This document shows, one piece after another, positions 1 through 8,560 of a DNA stretch of 64,000 bases (its first letter is position 1; every line of letters starts with the position of its first letter). The position numbers and the translations under genes are program-made. The notes under the pieces were generated by a model. It was not told where the DNA came from, ran no database searches, and worked only from the letters and a program-made list of their open reading frames with translations. The stretch is from Centroberyx gerrardi (lineage: Eukaryota; Chordata; Actinopteri; Beryciformes; Berycidae): assembly GCF_048128805.1 (NCBI RefSeq), contig NC_136000.1:10689354-10753353 (forward strand). The letters run 5' to 3'.

Positions 1-617
1 AAAAAAAAAAAAGGTCTTGTCTGTTCAGGTGATCTTCAGTGTCAGTGAAGATCATGGTGGAAAGAACAGGGGCTTCCAGAAATATTACATCAGTACATCT
101 CAGATTCCACGAAGAGGAAGCTACTTTTACTGTGCTGGCTCCCAAACAACATGGAAGTCCCAGCAACTGGATAGGAAAGGGAATATTAGTACCTTCATCA
201 AAATGTATGCCACATTCACTTGTCTACTGATTAATATTAGGCGAACTACTTGGCTCACCTCATGTTTGAAGGGAAATCCCTTTACATCCATGAAATATAA
301 TGAAAAAAATCATGTTTGGTCTTAATTGTTTTCTTATAAATCTTTCTTTTTAAAGAAGAAAAATAAAATATTTAAATCACGCATCTAGCCTCTTGTTTCC
401 TTTAACTGTCAACATAAATACTTGTTTTTGCAGCATTTGTACAATTTATTTAACCTTTTTAAAATCTTACGCACCATACACCATATGACTTTAATAATGC
501 ATAAAAAACTTTCAACATAGTATTTTTGTAACAACTGCTCAACAGTAAAAACTGAGTTACAGGCTTCTTAATATATGTAGTATATAATTCAAAGACAACC
601 ACATGATAAATATATAG
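1..617. other. Left edge, no assigned gene
   Basis: The window opens with an A tract. From 17 to 325 a plus-strand frame of 102 codons follows a pyrimidine-rich stretch ending in cag, but I recognise no protein in it or in the reverse frames. In human the gene convergent with IRAK4 is TWF1, so 3' untranslated sequence of a neighbour is possible. The stretch 330-617 is AT-rich and probably lies beyond the irak4 3' end. Confidence 0.3.
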
Positions 618-623
618 TTTATT
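618..623 (-). terminator. Possible irak4 polyadenylation signal
   Basis: AATAAA on the minus strand, about 180 nt after the irak4 stop codon. Another lies at 445-450. The sequence alone does not show which is used. Confidence 0.4.
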
Positions 624-802
624 ATTAGAAAAATAAAGATGGTGCAAAATACTGTCTTTTTGTATTGCTCACAGTTTACAAGCAAATCCATTTTATCAAA
701 ATCATTGTTGAGAAGGAATGTATGACAACACTTGTCAGTTTGCTTGTGCAAGCAGCATTGCGTTCAGGACAGGCGCAGAAATCCTGCGTCTTCTCACACA
801 CG

Positions 803-874
803 CTATGCTTCACTCTCCTGTGGCTGAGAGTCCGGTGAAATGCTTCTGACAACTTCTTCAAGCTCTGACAGGAC
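803..874 (-). CDS. irak4: irak4 terminal coding exon 11
   Basis: The 24-codon exon follows the acceptor ttaacag and reads [19 protein letters not shown], then ESEA and TAG at 803-805. It corresponds to the final helix of human IRAK4 (VQQLLQEM), with a short fish-specific tail. The join to exon 10 gives KQ-VLSELEE in phase 0. Confidence 0.88.
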   Translation of the reverse strand, partial: VLSELEEVVRSISPDSQPQESEA

Positions 875-3055
875 CTGTTAAGGCAGATTTCAATTGTAAT
901 AACTGAAATAGACAAACCAACAACACATGAGCCTTTTCATCTCATCTTTCTCATACAGAGAATGAGAATGTCACTCAGATACAGGAAATACAGGAGTGTG
1001 ATCAAAGCTATGGCAAATCCTGCGTTTCATTCAGAAGGCAACTTCATTGCTCTAGGGGTATTTATCTGTCTCAAATTCTTCACTGTTCGCTCCACATCAA
1101 AGCTTTTGGGTGTTTGCTATTCTCTCCTCTCATCATCCCTGGCCCAGCAGTTGAACTGAAGGGTCAAAGTGAACACGCAAATCCTTTCATAGGCATTTCC
1201 TTTGTGATTTTTGTCCTGCAGAATGTGCATGGGCCTCTGTCCCAGGCAGTTCAACCTAGTCAGCGACTTAACTTATGTTTTCAGCTAGAAAATGTGCTCA
1301 GTAGAGCACAGACCTCCGCCAAGGCCGACAACACCCCACAACACCCCGCAAGACAGTTATGCACGTTTTGGTGATATGCCACGCCCATGCCCTCTTCCTT
1401 GGCTCATACCCAAACTTGCTTGGGTATGACCAACTTTTTGAGATACCCCAACTTTTTGAGATACCCTGCTAACAGACGGACGGACGGACGGTTTAATGAT
1501 AGCAATAATATGATACTTTATTGATCCTCGCAGGGAAATTGTCTTTTTGCTTGCCCCCTCCACAGAGAGGTCGACTACAGAAGAGTTTCTCATTTTGAGC
1601 AAAGTGCCATTCCCTCGTTGAAATTCAAAGGGCCAGCGACTGAATCCCTGCTAGCGCTCCTGGAGCTTCTAGGGATTCAGTGTCTTGCTCAAGGGCACTG
1701 AAGTAGGGGCTTGAACTGGGGACCTCCAGGACGTTCTCCCTAATCAATACACTACCCTGTTAACCCTAAAAATAAACATTTCTCCCTCAACATAAACATT
1801 TTGTCAACGCAATCTATAGCCAAAATATTTGACCTTATTTTCTACCTATAACTTCCATAGTGTATTTCCTGACCGTACCTGTTTGACGAGCGGCCGTCTG
1901 ATCTTCCTGTCATGGAGACAGCTGCAGGCCAAGGAGTAGATCCTCTCCACCTGGCTCAGCTCCCAGTGTCTCATCTTCTTATCCAGGAAGTCCTCCAGAG
2001 TCAGCTCCTCATCCTCATCGTCTATATCGTACCTCAGCTCCATCTGGGAGAGTGAGGGAGGGAAGAGCGGCAAATCACACTACAGCCAACTGAATGATGA
2101 TGTTAAACAGGGCGACTTTTTAAGACACTATGGAGGGCAAGATGAATTATTGCTTTTATCATTATTGCATTTATTATCTCCATTGCCAATCTACACTACC
2201 CAAAAAGAACGCTTTGTGTATTGCCACCCTAACAATTGTTGAAGTTAACACAGGAGGGAGCAGAGGCAACTGGTTAATATCTTTCATATAAAAAAAATAT
2301 AAAACATGCAAAAGTTCAAATCAGGTCCATAAACTGCTGCAGTAAAACTACAACATAAGTTTTGAGCACACAGGCTGACAAACGTAATAGCACTGATAAA
2401 ACTTTGGATGATTACTAACTAATAACCCTCCAATGAAATGCGGCGTCTTTAATTCATACGCTAGAATGGTAAACTGTGGCGCGATAGAAAGTGAAAGCCC
2501 CTATTGTGCTGCTTACCAGGAACTGTGGCTCACGGTTTTCATCGGCTGGCGAGAGTCCAGACAATATTTCTAACAACACCTGTAGATGACAGAGAGATGG
2601 GGTTAATCACATGGCTCCGGACAACAGCAAACCTCTTATTCCTCCACCGAGCTTCACAGACACCGTAGTGTTCCCACAGCTGACATAATAAGACATACAA
2701 GCTATACTGTACGATATGTGGGGTCAGCCAGTTTAATATAGGGTGCTGATCTCATATCATAACATTCGATTGATGTCATACAGCGATGACATCTTTAGTT
2801 TGGATAATACTACTCACCTTTTTTACAGAAAACAGAAAACAAACTGATGCTGAATTCTGATATTTTAACGGGAAATAATGAAAGATACTACTAATAAAAG
2901 AAAGGAAGAGGTGTATACTTTAATCATTGTGTCCTACAATGTACATGTCAGTAGTTTCAGGAGAGCCTTGCAGAAGTAAATTGCTGAGTTGTGTTCTGTG
3001 TTTTACATTACAGCTGCAGTTTCTCCATCCCTTAAATAGACCACTTTATCCCCAT

Positions 3056-3091
<36 letters not shown>

Positions 3092-6000
3092 CTGCGGACG
3101 GCCTACCACTCCGAAGCTGAAGACGTCGGATCTGGGTGTGATCTCGCCTCTCAGCGCCTCAGGTGCCATGTATGCACGAGTCCCCACAATCCTCTCCGTC
3201 ATCATGGTTGTCGACGACCGCTTGGCCGACGCTCTCGTCAGCCCGAAGTCTGAGATCTTTGGCACAAACTTTTCATCTAACAGTATATTTGCACTGGAAG
3301 AAAACAATATTTGACAGCGATTAATATGAACGGCGATCACTGAAACATCAAGCGTGATCTGATTCACATATCTAATGCTCTCTCGGTTCATGTTCATAAT
3401 TCACGACGAGATCATTTACAAGGAATCATTATCGAGGAAACAAACAACACAATCCCAGCATACTTAACGTACCTTTTAACATCCCTGTGGATATGATGGT
3501 TGCTGTGCAGATACTCCAAGCCTCTCGCTGTCCCCACAGCTATCAAACACCTCTGTTTCCAGGACAGTGGAGGGCTTTCCTCCTACAAGGACAAAAAACA
3601 CAGACTTGAAATATATGTATAGAAGAACACATGTACCAGAAGATAGCGTGTGTAGTGTAGAGAGTGCTTACTGAGCAAGCCAGTCGGTCTAGCAAAGAAC
3701 CATTGGCCATGTAGGCGTAAACCAAACATGGGTATTGTCCATCACCGGAAAAGCCAACCATGTCCACCAAGTTCACATGTTTCAACCTGTGGAGCAAACA
3801 GTCTTATCAAATCAGACCTGTGTCAATCAGCATGCAAATAATCCCTAGCATTTTTTTTTTAACCTGCTTGGCGCACCAGGTGGGTGGGGTTTACGGACAT
3901 ATAGACAATTCAAGCAGTGTCAATCAAAGGAATAGTACTAGTTTGACTTCCATATTCATAGTAGTCTGTTATATCACCACATGGCCATCTTGGTGGGAAA
4001 ATAACAGCCGATTGTAATAAATTAATAGGTGATTATACGATTAACAGGTGATTATACAGCCACAGCCAATGAGCTATGTTTACGGAAAGCACCATATTGG
4101 TTGGAAATGCATGTGACATCATGGGGATACTATGAATATGTTATTTCCCTGTGATGCTCCAGTCTCTCTGCCACTTGTTGCATTGCCTATGTGGCAAACC
4201 ACACATATCTCACACAGGGATAAGCTGAACCAACCCATGAGAAGTATTTACATATGCTATTTGACCAAAGTCTGCATCAAACAACCCCATTTAAAACGCA
4301 ATTCATTACAATAGCTACAGTGTTTGAGGGCAAAGTATCCATTCAGTCTAAAACAGAGAGGTATTTGGTGATACTCTGCTCACGGAGCTACTATTCCCAG
4401 ACTCTCTGTTAATGCCATAACTCTCTATAGTTCCATTACTTTGATTTAGATGGCTGCTTAAGAAACGGCTCACGCGCCTCCGCTCTGGCTAATGAAATAG
4501 TGTAATGGCTGTGAGTCATTCAATAGCCTGCTGAATAACAAGGATATAGAGGGCATAGAGGACAACATGCAGAGTGAGAAGAAACTTACGCCTTCAAAGT
4601 TTGGATCTCTTGGTTGAACTGAACTCGCAGCTCGTCCAGCGAGGTGTCCTCCATCTAAAAGGAATATATTGTGATTATAACAGATATGAGATTTATCTAT
4701 GTGTCAAAAACTAGGAGATCAAATGTTATAAGAACACTGTCACTCACTGGATTGAGCTTTTTCACTGCGACAGGTTTGTCGTTGATGAGACCTTTGAATA
4801 CGGTCCCAAAGCCTCCCTCTCCCAGTCTGCTCCCGCCGCCTGACACTGGACGATCATCAAAGTTGCCCGTGATCTTCATCAGCTCATAGTACAAGAAACT
4901 GGTAAAGCCTAATCATGGACACATGCAAAGGGGTCACACAGGTTTATGGCCACAGTCCCAATGCTGCCACCTACTGGTCAACTAGGTAACTCATTACCAA
5001 GGACCTAGATTTTCTGTGATTCCATATACTTTATAACTCCCCTTCATGCATAGATGTAGCACTAATTGCATAGAAAGTCACATTCATACGACCTCTCTAG
5101 GGGCTACTGTATAGGGATAAAAAAGAGAACTAACAATATAATGGTATTGGTAATAAAATGGTAATAAAGTCTAAAGACACTATTTTCATGCAACCTATAT
5201 TACCTTGATACTTCTCACTTAACATATACACTCTTAGAAAGGAGGATGTGTCATTTTTAACACATGTGTGTCTTCTTTGGGACAACACACACACACGCAC
5301 ATGTTGTGTTAAAATGTACTGTCATTAACATATGTTATGTTGAAAAGTACAGATGTATTAAAATGACACAGAGTGTACTATAACGTACAGTATATATCAT
5401 TAAGATCAGCTTAAAAATGTGGGTATTAAAACTCCATTTCACAAATAAAAAGGTGGGTAAGTAGGGCGCGGGTGGGTTTACCCTCCACTATATCCCTCAA
5501 TAAGAGTGTAACCACCTGTGTGTCCCGGTTCACTGTCCTCTGGTGGAGGCTCTGGGTGCGGAGCAGAGCTGACTGGTGGAGTCTGTCCGTCTGTCTCTCC
5601 CAGCACCCTGGTTGGAGCGGAACTGTCTGTTTCTATCGCTGGAGCGGCCTGCTGTGTCTCTGCTGAGACGGGCGCTATCACACTTTCTGGATAAAAAAAT
5701 AAATAAATAAATAAATGAAAAGGCATATTACATAAAAAGCATGGTCTGAATCCTTAAAGTGGTAATCCCTGAGATTCATGTTTTTTGTTTTTTTTGTAAT
5801 TTATTTTGGTGACATCACTCAGCGCGGCCAGTACAATGAATTCTATTTCATTGGATTTTCTGTTGACGAAGGTAGTCTTTACTTTGTCTATTCAGTCATG
5901 GTGGCTATCGCTGCTCATGCTTACTACCCAGTTCTTCTATTTATCTCAAACAAACCACTGTTGCAGCTGCTAGAATCAACCACATCGCTTTCTGTGTGCA

Positions 6001-6307
6001 AGAGCATTTTTCCCGGTAAAGACCTACCAGACTACCGCTACCAGTGTGGGCTAATAGGTTAAATCATTATATCAACCGGCAATAGAGAGTATAGTAAACA
6101 CACATACATTTGTGAAAATGTCACACATGCTTTAAATGTGAGTTTGAAACATACCAGGTAACAGTATACTAGCGGGGGCCAGTAACTTGTGGCTCTTCAA
6201 AATGTCTACCAGTTCACCCACAGTACAGTTGGTTGTCCCCCAGTCATTCAGTAATTCAACTGTGGGACTTCTTCCCTCTGCAACAAGGCCTTCAAACCTC
6301 CTGTGGG

Positions 6308-6360
<53 letters not shown>

Positions 6361-6391
6361 TGAGAGAGAGAGAGAGAGGAGGAGAGAGAGA

Positions 6392-6428
<37 letters not shown>

Positions 6429-6481
6429 TTATTTAGAATTTAGAATAGCTATTAATTTTGTCATGCCAATAAAGCTGAATT

Positions 6482-6525
<44 letters not shown>

Positions 6526-6803
6526 AGAGAGAGAGAAATTATGATACATCATTCTCATTATATGATCAGTAAAGCAATAAAATGGCTTAACAGCGCAATA
6601 GTGCATGAAATGAGTCTGGGTGTGACCAGTTTGACCGCCTACCTGACATGATGCTGGGAGTACCTCGGCTCCCCACTGGGCTTCCGTATCGAGACAATAA
6701 CATCTCTCCACCTGTCTTGAGGGTCCAAAAAGTCCGCCAACTTGCGACGTATACGATAGTTGAGGTTGCGAATGTAAGTACCGGACGTTACTGCATTATT
6801 CAT
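803..6803 (-). CDS. irak4: IRAK4, interleukin-1 receptor-associated kinase 4 (complete, 11 coding exons)
   Basis: This is the serine/threonine kinase recruited by MyD88 through death-domain contacts (Myddosome) downstream of Toll-like and IL-1 receptors in the cytoplasm. Joining 6643-6803, 6155-6300, 5482-5686, 4748-4898, 4590-4654, 3672-3786, 3473-3582, 3107-3293, 2517-2579, 1879-2043 and 803-874 gives 1440 nt, 479 residues plus stop; human is 460. All junctions are GT-AG with consistent phases. Residues 1-102 form the death domain and 103-170 a variable linker. The kinase follows: glycine loop GEGGFG 197-202, lysine 217 in AVKK, tyrosine gatekeeper 266, HRD aspartate 315, DFG 333-335. The start is ATG at 6803 because [15 protein letters not shown] aligns with the human amino terminus; the upstream GTG extension is not supported. 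Oddities: activation-loop Glu351 where human has Ser346, one extra loop residue, and repeat-associated splice sites. The family call is near certain. Confidence 0.97.
1430..1490. repeat. Short tandem duplications beside the SINE
   Basis: CAACTTTTTGAGATACCC occurs twice in a row, followed by four GACG units. This is a small local duplication in irak4 intron 10 with no coding role. Confidence 0.7.
1495..1770 (-). repeat. tRNA-derived SINE copy in irak4 intron 10
   Basis: Read on the minus strand, a degenerate tRNA-like head with CAGTTCAAGCCCC (B-box-like) is followed by CTTGAGCAAGACACTGAATC. The unit ends near 1500 in GGATCAATAAAGTATCAT, a 3' tail common in fish retroposons. The CTTGAGCAAGACACTGAATC block is shared with the plus-strand copy at 44.9 kb, apart from one base. 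Confidence 0.65.
1879..2043 (-). CDS. irak4: irak4 coding exon 10 (kinase C-lobe)
   Basis: The 55-codon exon encodes [20 protein letters not shown] then [17 protein letters not shown] and [14 protein letters not shown]. It lies between ctctcccag and gtacgg, phase 0 at both ends. The conserved arginine of [10 protein letters not shown] ends the kinase domain. Confidence 0.94.
2517..2579 (-). CDS. irak4: irak4 coding exon 9 (kinase C-lobe)
   Basis: The 63-nt exon encodes [21 protein letters not shown]. It is bounded by ctacag and gtaagc in phase 0 and matches the human segment VLLEIITGLPAVDEHREP. Confidence 0.93.
3059..3086. repeat. (TG)14 microsatellite in irak4 intron 8
   Basis: A pure 28-nt dinucleotide tract. 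On the irak4 sense strand it is (CA)14 and begins about 20 nt downstream of the exon 8 donor, a position where CA repeats are known to bind hnRNP L. Confidence 0.97.
3107..3293 (-). CDS. irak4: irak4 coding exon 8 (DFG and activation loop)
   Basis: The exon reads [20 protein letters not shown], then a loop with [15 protein letters not shown], then [21 protein letters not shown]. Compared with human (QTVMTSRIVGT), both loop threonines remain but the following serine is glutamate and the loop is one residue longer. A (CA)14 tract (sense strand) starts about 20 nt after the donor. Confidence 0.96.
3473..3582 (-). CDS. irak4: irak4 coding exon 7 (catalytic loop HRD)
   Basis: The exon encodes [12 protein letters not shown] through [16 protein letters not shown] plus two bases of a serine codon. 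It carries the catalytic aspartate of HRD. The exon is 110 nt with phases 0 in and 2 out. Confidence 0.95.
3672..3786 (-). CDS. irak4: irak4 coding exon 6 (gatekeeper and hinge)
   Basis: The exon encodes [16 protein letters not shown] then [19 protein letters not shown]. The tyrosine gatekeeper typical of the IRAK family is present (CLVY). The acceptor sequence gctccacag and the intron next to it belong to a repeat with another copy near 7.9 kb. Confidence 0.95.
3787..4130. repeat. Dispersed repeat copy A in irak4 intron 5
   Basis: From the exon 6 acceptor outward, the sequence (GGAGCAAACAGTCTTATCAA, then AACCTGCTTGGCGCACCAG) aligns with 7904-8005. The match is about 80 percent by eye over roughly 100 bp. 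The rest of the intron to about 4130 reads like the same element but has no second copy here to compare. The family is not identified. Confidence 0.6.
4590..4654 (-). CDS. irak4: irak4 coding exon 5 (helix C)
   Basis: The 65-nt exon encodes [21 protein letters not shown] plus two bases of an alanine codon. It covers the helix C region, whose FNQEI glutamate should pair with the catalytic lysine. The acceptor is ttccttttag and the donor is gtaagt. Confidence 0.93.
4748..4898 (-). CDS. irak4: irak4 coding exon 4 (kinase N-lobe, glycine loop)
   Basis: The exon reads [17 protein letters not shown], then [11 protein letters not shown] and PVAVKKLNP. It contains the ATP-binding glycine loop and the catalytic lysine. 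The acceptor ctttaccag|TTTC at 4899-4900 was chosen over the earlier gattag because only this one keeps the frame. Confidence 0.95.
5227..5395. repeat. AT-rich direct/inverted repeat cluster in irak4 intron 3
   Basis: The words AACACATGT, TGTGTTAAAA and TTAACATATGTT recur in both orientations around a short (CA)n run. The layout suggests a small palindromic MITE remnant. No target-site duplication was recognised. Confidence 0.4.
5411..5507. repeat. Dispersed repeat overlapping the irak4 exon 3 donor
   Basis: CAAATAAAAAGGTGGGTAA, then GTGGGTTTACCCTCCACTA and ATCCCT, align with 41179-41276. The 19-nt block GTGGGTTTACCCTCCACTA is identical in both. Read on the minus strand, this block supplies the end of irak4 exon 3 and its GT donor at 5481-5480. 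Confidence 0.7.
5482..5686 (-). CDS. irak4: irak4 coding exon 3 (Pro/Ser/Thr-rich linker)
   Basis: This is the 205-nt exon linking the death domain to the kinase. It reads [16 protein letters not shown] and on through many Pro, Ser and Thr residues to [12 protein letters not shown]. Phases are 1 in and 2 out, which fit exons 2 and 4. The linker is poorly conserved, so support comes from phase and position rather than sequence. The last roughly 8 codons and the donor lie inside a dispersed repeat also seen near 41.2 kb. Confidence 0.88.
5758..6131. repeat. Possible TTAA-flanked element in irak4 intron 2
   Basis: The segment is flanked by TTAA at 5754-5757 and 6132-6135 and begins AGTGGTAATCCCTGAG. 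Terminal inverted repeats are not convincing. A 94-codon plus-strand frame inside has no recognisable domain. This could be a decayed TTAA-target DNA transposon or chance. Confidence 0.3.
6155..6300 (-). CDS. irak4: irak4 coding exon 2 (second half of death domain)
   Basis: The exon completes the arginine codon from exon 1 and reads [12 protein letters not shown], then [16 protein letters not shown] and [10 protein letters not shown]. The [10 protein letters not shown] core is a strong IRAK4 signature. The acceptor is ggcccacag, immediately preceded on the sense strand by a very long (CT)n tract. The length of 146 nt means skipping would shift the frame. Confidence 0.95.
6310..6427. repeat. 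(GA)n microsatellite in irak4 intron 1
   Basis: About 118 nt of GA repeats with a few interruptions. On the irak4 sense strand this is a (CT)n tract ending a few bases from the exon 2 acceptor, so it forms the polypyrimidine tract of intron 1. Confidence 0.95.
6433..6540 (+). repeat. Retroposon 3' tail with (GA)n, irak4 intron 1
   Basis: TTTGTCATGCCAATAAAGC is followed by a short spacer and (GA)n. The same TCATGCCAATAAAGC word precedes (GA)n at 7.3 kb. I read these as 3' ends of one retroposon family whose simple-repeat tails seeded the local GA microsatellites. Confidence 0.55.
6643..6803 (-). CDS. irak4: irak4 coding exon 1 (first half of death domain)
   Basis: The exon encodes residues 1-53 and two bases of codon 54. 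It starts at ATG 6803 and ends at CATGTCAG|gtaggc. The protein runs from MNNAVTSG through [12 protein letters not shown] to [12 protein letters not shown], the helix 1-3 part of the IRAK4 death domain. Any 5' untranslated sequence lies above 6803 and cannot be delimited. Confidence 0.95.
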
Positions 6804-7136
6804 TATATGAGAAAAGCCCGGCGACACGTTGAGCTGCTACTGACAACTACGCACACATTATATCATCAATTACACCGCGCGGTTATGGCGTTTTTATTAT
6901 CTCTAGTGAGTGCACCTACCCATAAAAAGTACTGTTATGTTCACAGCCCAGCGAAATGTGTTTTTTTCCGATATTGGGCAACTTCCCCACACGTAACACT
7001 GCATCCCGCTGACGTCTCCACCTACAATGCGGAAATAAACTTGCACTGAGATTTTGAAAGCTGCACTCTGCGCTGTATGCTCAGTGAATGAAGGTAAGGG
7101 AACAGTTTAATCCATGTGCCCCACTTTTGAAACTCC

Positions 7137-7141
<5 letters not shown>

Positions 7142-7171
<30 letters not shown>
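7142..7171. repeat. (GA)15 microsatellite upstream of irak4
   Basis: A pure GA tract about 340 bp upstream of the irak4 start codon, followed by an AT-rich stretch. It may lie in the promoter region. No TATA or clear initiator was recognised nearby. Confidence 0.93.
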
Positions 7172-7174
<3 letters not shown>

Positions 7175-7252
7175 TTCTCCACTGGATATGCAATTATTTT
7201 AATAAAAATTGAATTGTTGTTGTTGCTCATATAACATTGTTTTGTACATCTC

Positions 7253-7331
7253 ATTGCGTTGGCAACACTGACATTGTCATTCATGCCAATAAAGCATTTT
7301 TTAATTTGAATTTCAGAGAGAGAGAGAGAGA
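7253..7331 (+). repeat. Retroposon 3' tail with (GA)n upstream of irak4
   Basis: TTCATGCCAATAAAGCATTT, a T/A-rich stretch with AATTTGAATTT and then (GA)7. It is a second copy of the tail described at 6433-6540. Confidence 0.55.
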
Positions 7332-7565
7332 TCCTGTGCATTTGCCTAAAGCATTGCAGTGCCCTCTAGTGGACAACCAACAGTCATTCATCACATTTTG
7401 CATTCAGTTGGTGAGGGCTGTACCCCATTCTCCATTCTGCAGCTACTCGTTAAACTAATACAGACATCCATAGCAAACATGATGAAATGAGAACTACAGG
7501 GGAGATTGTGCGGCTTGGCAGCTCAACTGGAAGTCTAAACAAATTAATCATTATATTCTTTCTTT

Positions 7566-7578
7566 CTCTCTCTCCCTC

Positions 7579-7664
<86 letters not shown>
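7566..7664. repeat. (TC)n microsatellite
   Basis: About 100 nt of CT-rich sequence, essentially pure TC from 7580 on. It is long enough to form mirror-repeat (H-DNA) structures and is a likely assembly and length-polymorphism hot spot. Confidence 0.95.
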
Positions 7665-7668
<4 letters not shown>

Positions 7669-7896
7669 AGCAGTATCTGATTTGTTTATGGTCTTTTGGA
7701 TGTGGATCTATGATCAGTTCCATGTGGTGTGTGTGTTGGGCATCCTAGCTGGCTGCATAAAAAAATAAGTATTGGAAGATATTGTGTGTTTATTGCTTAC
7801 CATGCAAGTTGGTGCAGCAGAGACTTCTTGTCCATCACAGGGAAAAAACAACAACAACCGCATGCACCTGGTTTTTATGTTTTTATGTATGTTTTA

Positions 7897-8005
7897 TGTT
7901 CAAGTAGTGGAACAAACAATCTCATCAAACCAGACTGTGTCAAATAGCATCGGCAAATAATTGTAAGCATTATTTTTAACCTGCTTAGAGAGCCAGTTTT
8001 TGTCT
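7897..8005. repeat. Dispersed repeat copy B
   Basis: GTGGAACAAACAATCTCATC, then AACCTGCTTAGAGAGCCAG, match the copy beside irak4 exon 6. This copy lies upstream of irak4 with no coding sequence attached, so the shared part is the element itself. Confidence 0.6.
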
Positions 8006-8105
8006 TTGCTAGCAACACTTGATCTGTTTATGGTCTGTTAGTTGCTATTTGCACTGTGGGGGCTGGTTATGGAGAGGCCCAGGTACAGCATAAAGATGGA
8101 ACTGT

Positions 8106-8109
<4 letters not shown>

Positions 8110-8138
<29 letters not shown>
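8110..8138. repeat. (GT)n microsatellite
   Basis: A pure GT tract between two repeat-derived stretches. No gene is nearby other than irak4 about 1.3 kb to the left. Confidence 0.95.
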
Positions 8139-8142
<4 letters not shown>

Positions 8143-8144
8143 AT

Positions 8145-8560
8145 ACTACAGTTAACTGAAACCGAAATGGAACTGAAACCAAAACTGAAACTAGGCTGAT
8201 GAAAAGAATAACTGAAACTAAAAAGTTTGCCTCCAAAACGAACTGAAATTAAATAAAAATGAATTTATTTATTTGAGTCTTTTGCCAGTTGCTTTACTGT
8301 GAGTGAGGTGGAGAAAGAGTCCTGTTGTCACGAATGGGTCCTGATCAACAATCAATACGTGATCAATACACTGATGCCTACTGTGCACATCAAAGGACAG
8401 TTTTTTGTCATTATGTAGGCCTACACAAAACCGCTACTACCAACCCACTCCACACAGACATGACCACTTTAACCAAAACGCAACTAAAACTAGCAAAAAT
8501 TAACTGAAACTAAACTACATTTCAAAATAAAACAACATTTTAAACTGATGGAAATTGTAA
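8145..8560. repeat. Degenerate AACTGAAA-type repeat
   Basis: The words AACTGAAAC, AACTAAAACT and close variants recur many times at 8150-8255 and again at 8460-8560, separated by about 200 bp of ordinary sequence. The stretch looks like an old element with an internal simple-repeat body. No coding potential was seen. Confidence 0.5.

Noticed and set aside
6648..7049. 133-codon plus-strand frame over irak4 exon 1
   Set aside because: It is antisense to a confidently assigned coding exon and contains no recognisable family sequence.
7487..7768. Serine/leucine-repeat proteins over CT and GT tracts (also 6233-6436, 3032-3397 amino part, 9517-9864)
   Set aside because: These are translations of dinucleotide microsatellites with no independent support.
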